This document shows, piece by piece, positions 5,073-6,342 of a stretch of 6,342 nt of DNA (positions are counted from its first letter, which is position 1; each line of letters opens with the position of its first letter). Position numbers and translations under genes: made by a program. The notes beneath the pieces are model-generated. The model was not told the origin of the DNA, did no database searches, and saw only the letters and a list, made by a program, of their open reading frames with translations. The stretch comes from an uncultured Elusimicrobia bacterium (GTDB lineage: Bacteria > Elusimicrobiota > Endomicrobiia > Endomicrobiales > Endomicrobiaceae). The stretch is from NCBI GenBank assembly GCA_900321055.1, contig ONUQ01000169.1, positions 1-6,342 of the forward strand. Direction: 5' to 3'.

Positions 5073-6342
5073 ATGAAAAACAATATAATAATAGGTGCAG
5101 GAATTAGCGGGCTTGCTTTCGGATATTTTACAAAACAGCCATTTATTATTTTTGAAAAAGAATCAAATGTCGGTGGCTTATGTAAATCAATAAAAGATAA
5201 TGGTTTTGTTTTTGACTATTCAGGTCATTTTATTCATATAAAAGACAACAAAATAAAATTATTAATTGAAAAACTTATCGGAAAAAAACTTTTAAAAGTT
5301 CAAAGAAACTCCATAATTTTATTTAAAGATAAAATTTTACCGTTTCCTTTTCAAGCGAATTTATATTATCTTGATGAAAAGTATAAGCAAGAGTGTATAA
5401 AAGGAATACAAAACAGAAAGGATGTAAAAATATATGATGATATGCCGTTTATTGATTGGGCAAAAGCAATGTTTGGAGACGGTATAACAAAATATTTTAT
5501 GCAACCGTATAATCAAAAATTATGGAATTATAATTTAAAAAAATTAACTGCCGATTGGACGGCACCTTTTGTTCCTAAACCTAAACAAGAAAGTATAATA
5601 GAATCTGCATACAAAAAAAATGATACAAAATACGGTTATAACAGTTACTTTTATTATCCGCAAAATAACGGCTGTCAAGAAATGATTGACGGTTTTTATA
5701 AAAAATTAAAATCCGGTATCGTTACGGATTCTAAAGTTAAAGAAATTGATTTGGAAAATAAGAAAATTTTAGCCGGAGATAAATACTATTTTTATACCAA
5801 TATAATATCAAGTATGCCGTTAAAAGAGCTCTTATTAAGCATAAAAAATTTACCTAAACACATTTCAGTGCTTATAAAAAATTTAGAATGTACTTCTACA
5901 AGATGTATAAATTTAGGGATAAAATATAAAAAAAGTTTACCTCAAAAGATAAAAGATGTTCATTGGATATATATTCCCGAAAAAAAATATCCTTTTTATA
6001 GAGTTGGAGTATATTCCAATGTATCAAACAAACTTGCTCCAAAAAACTGTTATAATTTATATGTGGAAATGTCTGATACAAAAGATTGTGACAACATAAT
6101 TCCTTTGTTGAAAGATATTGGTATCATCAATATTGATGATGAAATTTTAAGTTTAAATGTTGTTGATATGAAATATGCTTATGTCATATTCAACAAAGAA
6201 AGAAAAAAAACTTTGGATACGATTTTTAAATTTTTAAAAGAAAACAATATATATTGCATAGGAAGATATGGAAGTTGGGAGTATTCCTTTATAGAAAAAA
6301 ATATTATTGATGCAAAAAATTTAGCATTAACTTTAAATAAAA
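5073..6342 (+). CDS. FAD-dependent amine-oxidase/UDP-galactopyranose-mutase-like protein, C-terminus cut by window edge
   Basis: 423 codons are read without a stop before the right edge; the ending resembles the family's C-terminus, so probably only a few residues are missing. The FAD-binding Rossmann start is clear: NIIIGAGISGLA (4-15) with GxGxxG, Glu28 at the end of the second strand (FEKE), and GG at 34-35. GHFIHIK (51-57) and MQPYNQKLW (143-151) resemble UDP-galactopyranose mutase and the protoporphyrinogen-oxidase-like proteins found in polysaccharide loci. Near the C-terminus, GRYGSWEYS (397-405) is the second FAD-contact motif. The reaction is not known: candidates are sugar-nucleotide ring contraction, or oxidation/desaturation of a lipid-linked or sugar substrate. 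It starts 2 bases after the glycosyl-1-phosphate transferase stop, with only a weak GGA 6 bases upstream, implying coupled expression and a role in the same glycan pathway. A true HemY role is less likely, as no haem genes are nearby. Confidence 0.85.
   Translation, partial: MKNNIIIGAGISGLAFGYFTKQPFIIFEKESNVGGLCKSIKDNGFVFDYSGHFIHIKDNKIKLLIEKLIGKKLLKVQRNSIILFKDKILPFPFQANLYYLDEKYKQECIKGIQNRKDVKIYDDMPFIDWAKAMFGDGITKYFMQPYNQKLWNYNLKKLTADWTAPFVPKPKQESIIESAYKKNDTKYGYNSYFYYPQNNGCQEMIDGFYKKLKSGIVTDSKVKEIDLENKKILAGDKYYFYTNIISSMPLKELLLSIKNLPKHISVLIKNLECTSTRCINLGIKYKKSLPQKIKDVHWIYIPEKKYPFYRVGVYSNVSNKLAPKNCYNLYVEMSDTKDCDNIIPLLKDIGIINIDDEILSLNVVDMKYAYVIFNKERKKTLDTIFKFLKENNIYCIGRYGSWEYSFIEKNIIDAKNLALTLNK

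Noticed and set aside
5896..6081. Minus-strand open frame of 61 codons
   Set aside because: It lies wholly inside the FAD-protein gene on the opposite strand and shows no protein features of its own.

Overview
This is an AT-rich bacterial window, roughly 26-32% GC in the stretches I counted. It uses the standard genetic code: def ends in TGA and tryptophan is read from TGG. The proteins are typical of bacteria. The lineage cannot be fixed from this sequence; a low-GC, possibly host-associated anaerobe would fit, but that is a guess.

Layout: (1) Positions 1-739, minus strand, hold the N-terminal 246 residues of a type I restriction HsdR subunit that runs off the left edge. (2) Positions 740-1194 hold no convincing gene. 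They contain the hsdR ribosome binding site and a possible promoter, a terminator-like hairpin that would separate hsdR from the gene upstream of it, and two overlapping inverted repeats. (3) Positions 1195-1686, minus strand, encode a small DUF456 membrane protein. (4) A short divergent intergenic region carries a good sigma-70-type promoter reading right. (5) From 1897 to the right edge, five plus-strand genes are closely packed: def, fmt (overlapping def by 3 bases), a lipoate/octanoate transferase-like gene, a WecA/MraY-family glycosyl-1-phosphate transferase, and an FAD-dependent amine-oxidase/UDP-galactopyranose-mutase-like gene cut only near its C-terminus by the window edge.

How the genes work together: fmt formylates initiator Met-tRNA and def removes the formyl group from new proteins, so they form one functional pair. 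The lipoyl gene serves 2-oxoacid dehydrogenase or glycine cleavage enzymes. The last two genes point to envelope glycan assembly on a polyprenyl-phosphate carrier, and more glycan genes may follow to the right. The very short gaps suggest one transcription unit from the promoter at about 1835-1863.

I found no clear sign of a previously undescribed system. The points most worth a second look are the lipoyl protein, which has the Cys/Lys pair expected of a LipM-type octanoyltransferase in an unusually short chain; the unassigned FAD protein beside the WecA-like gene; and the structured 455-base gap between the two minus-strand genes.
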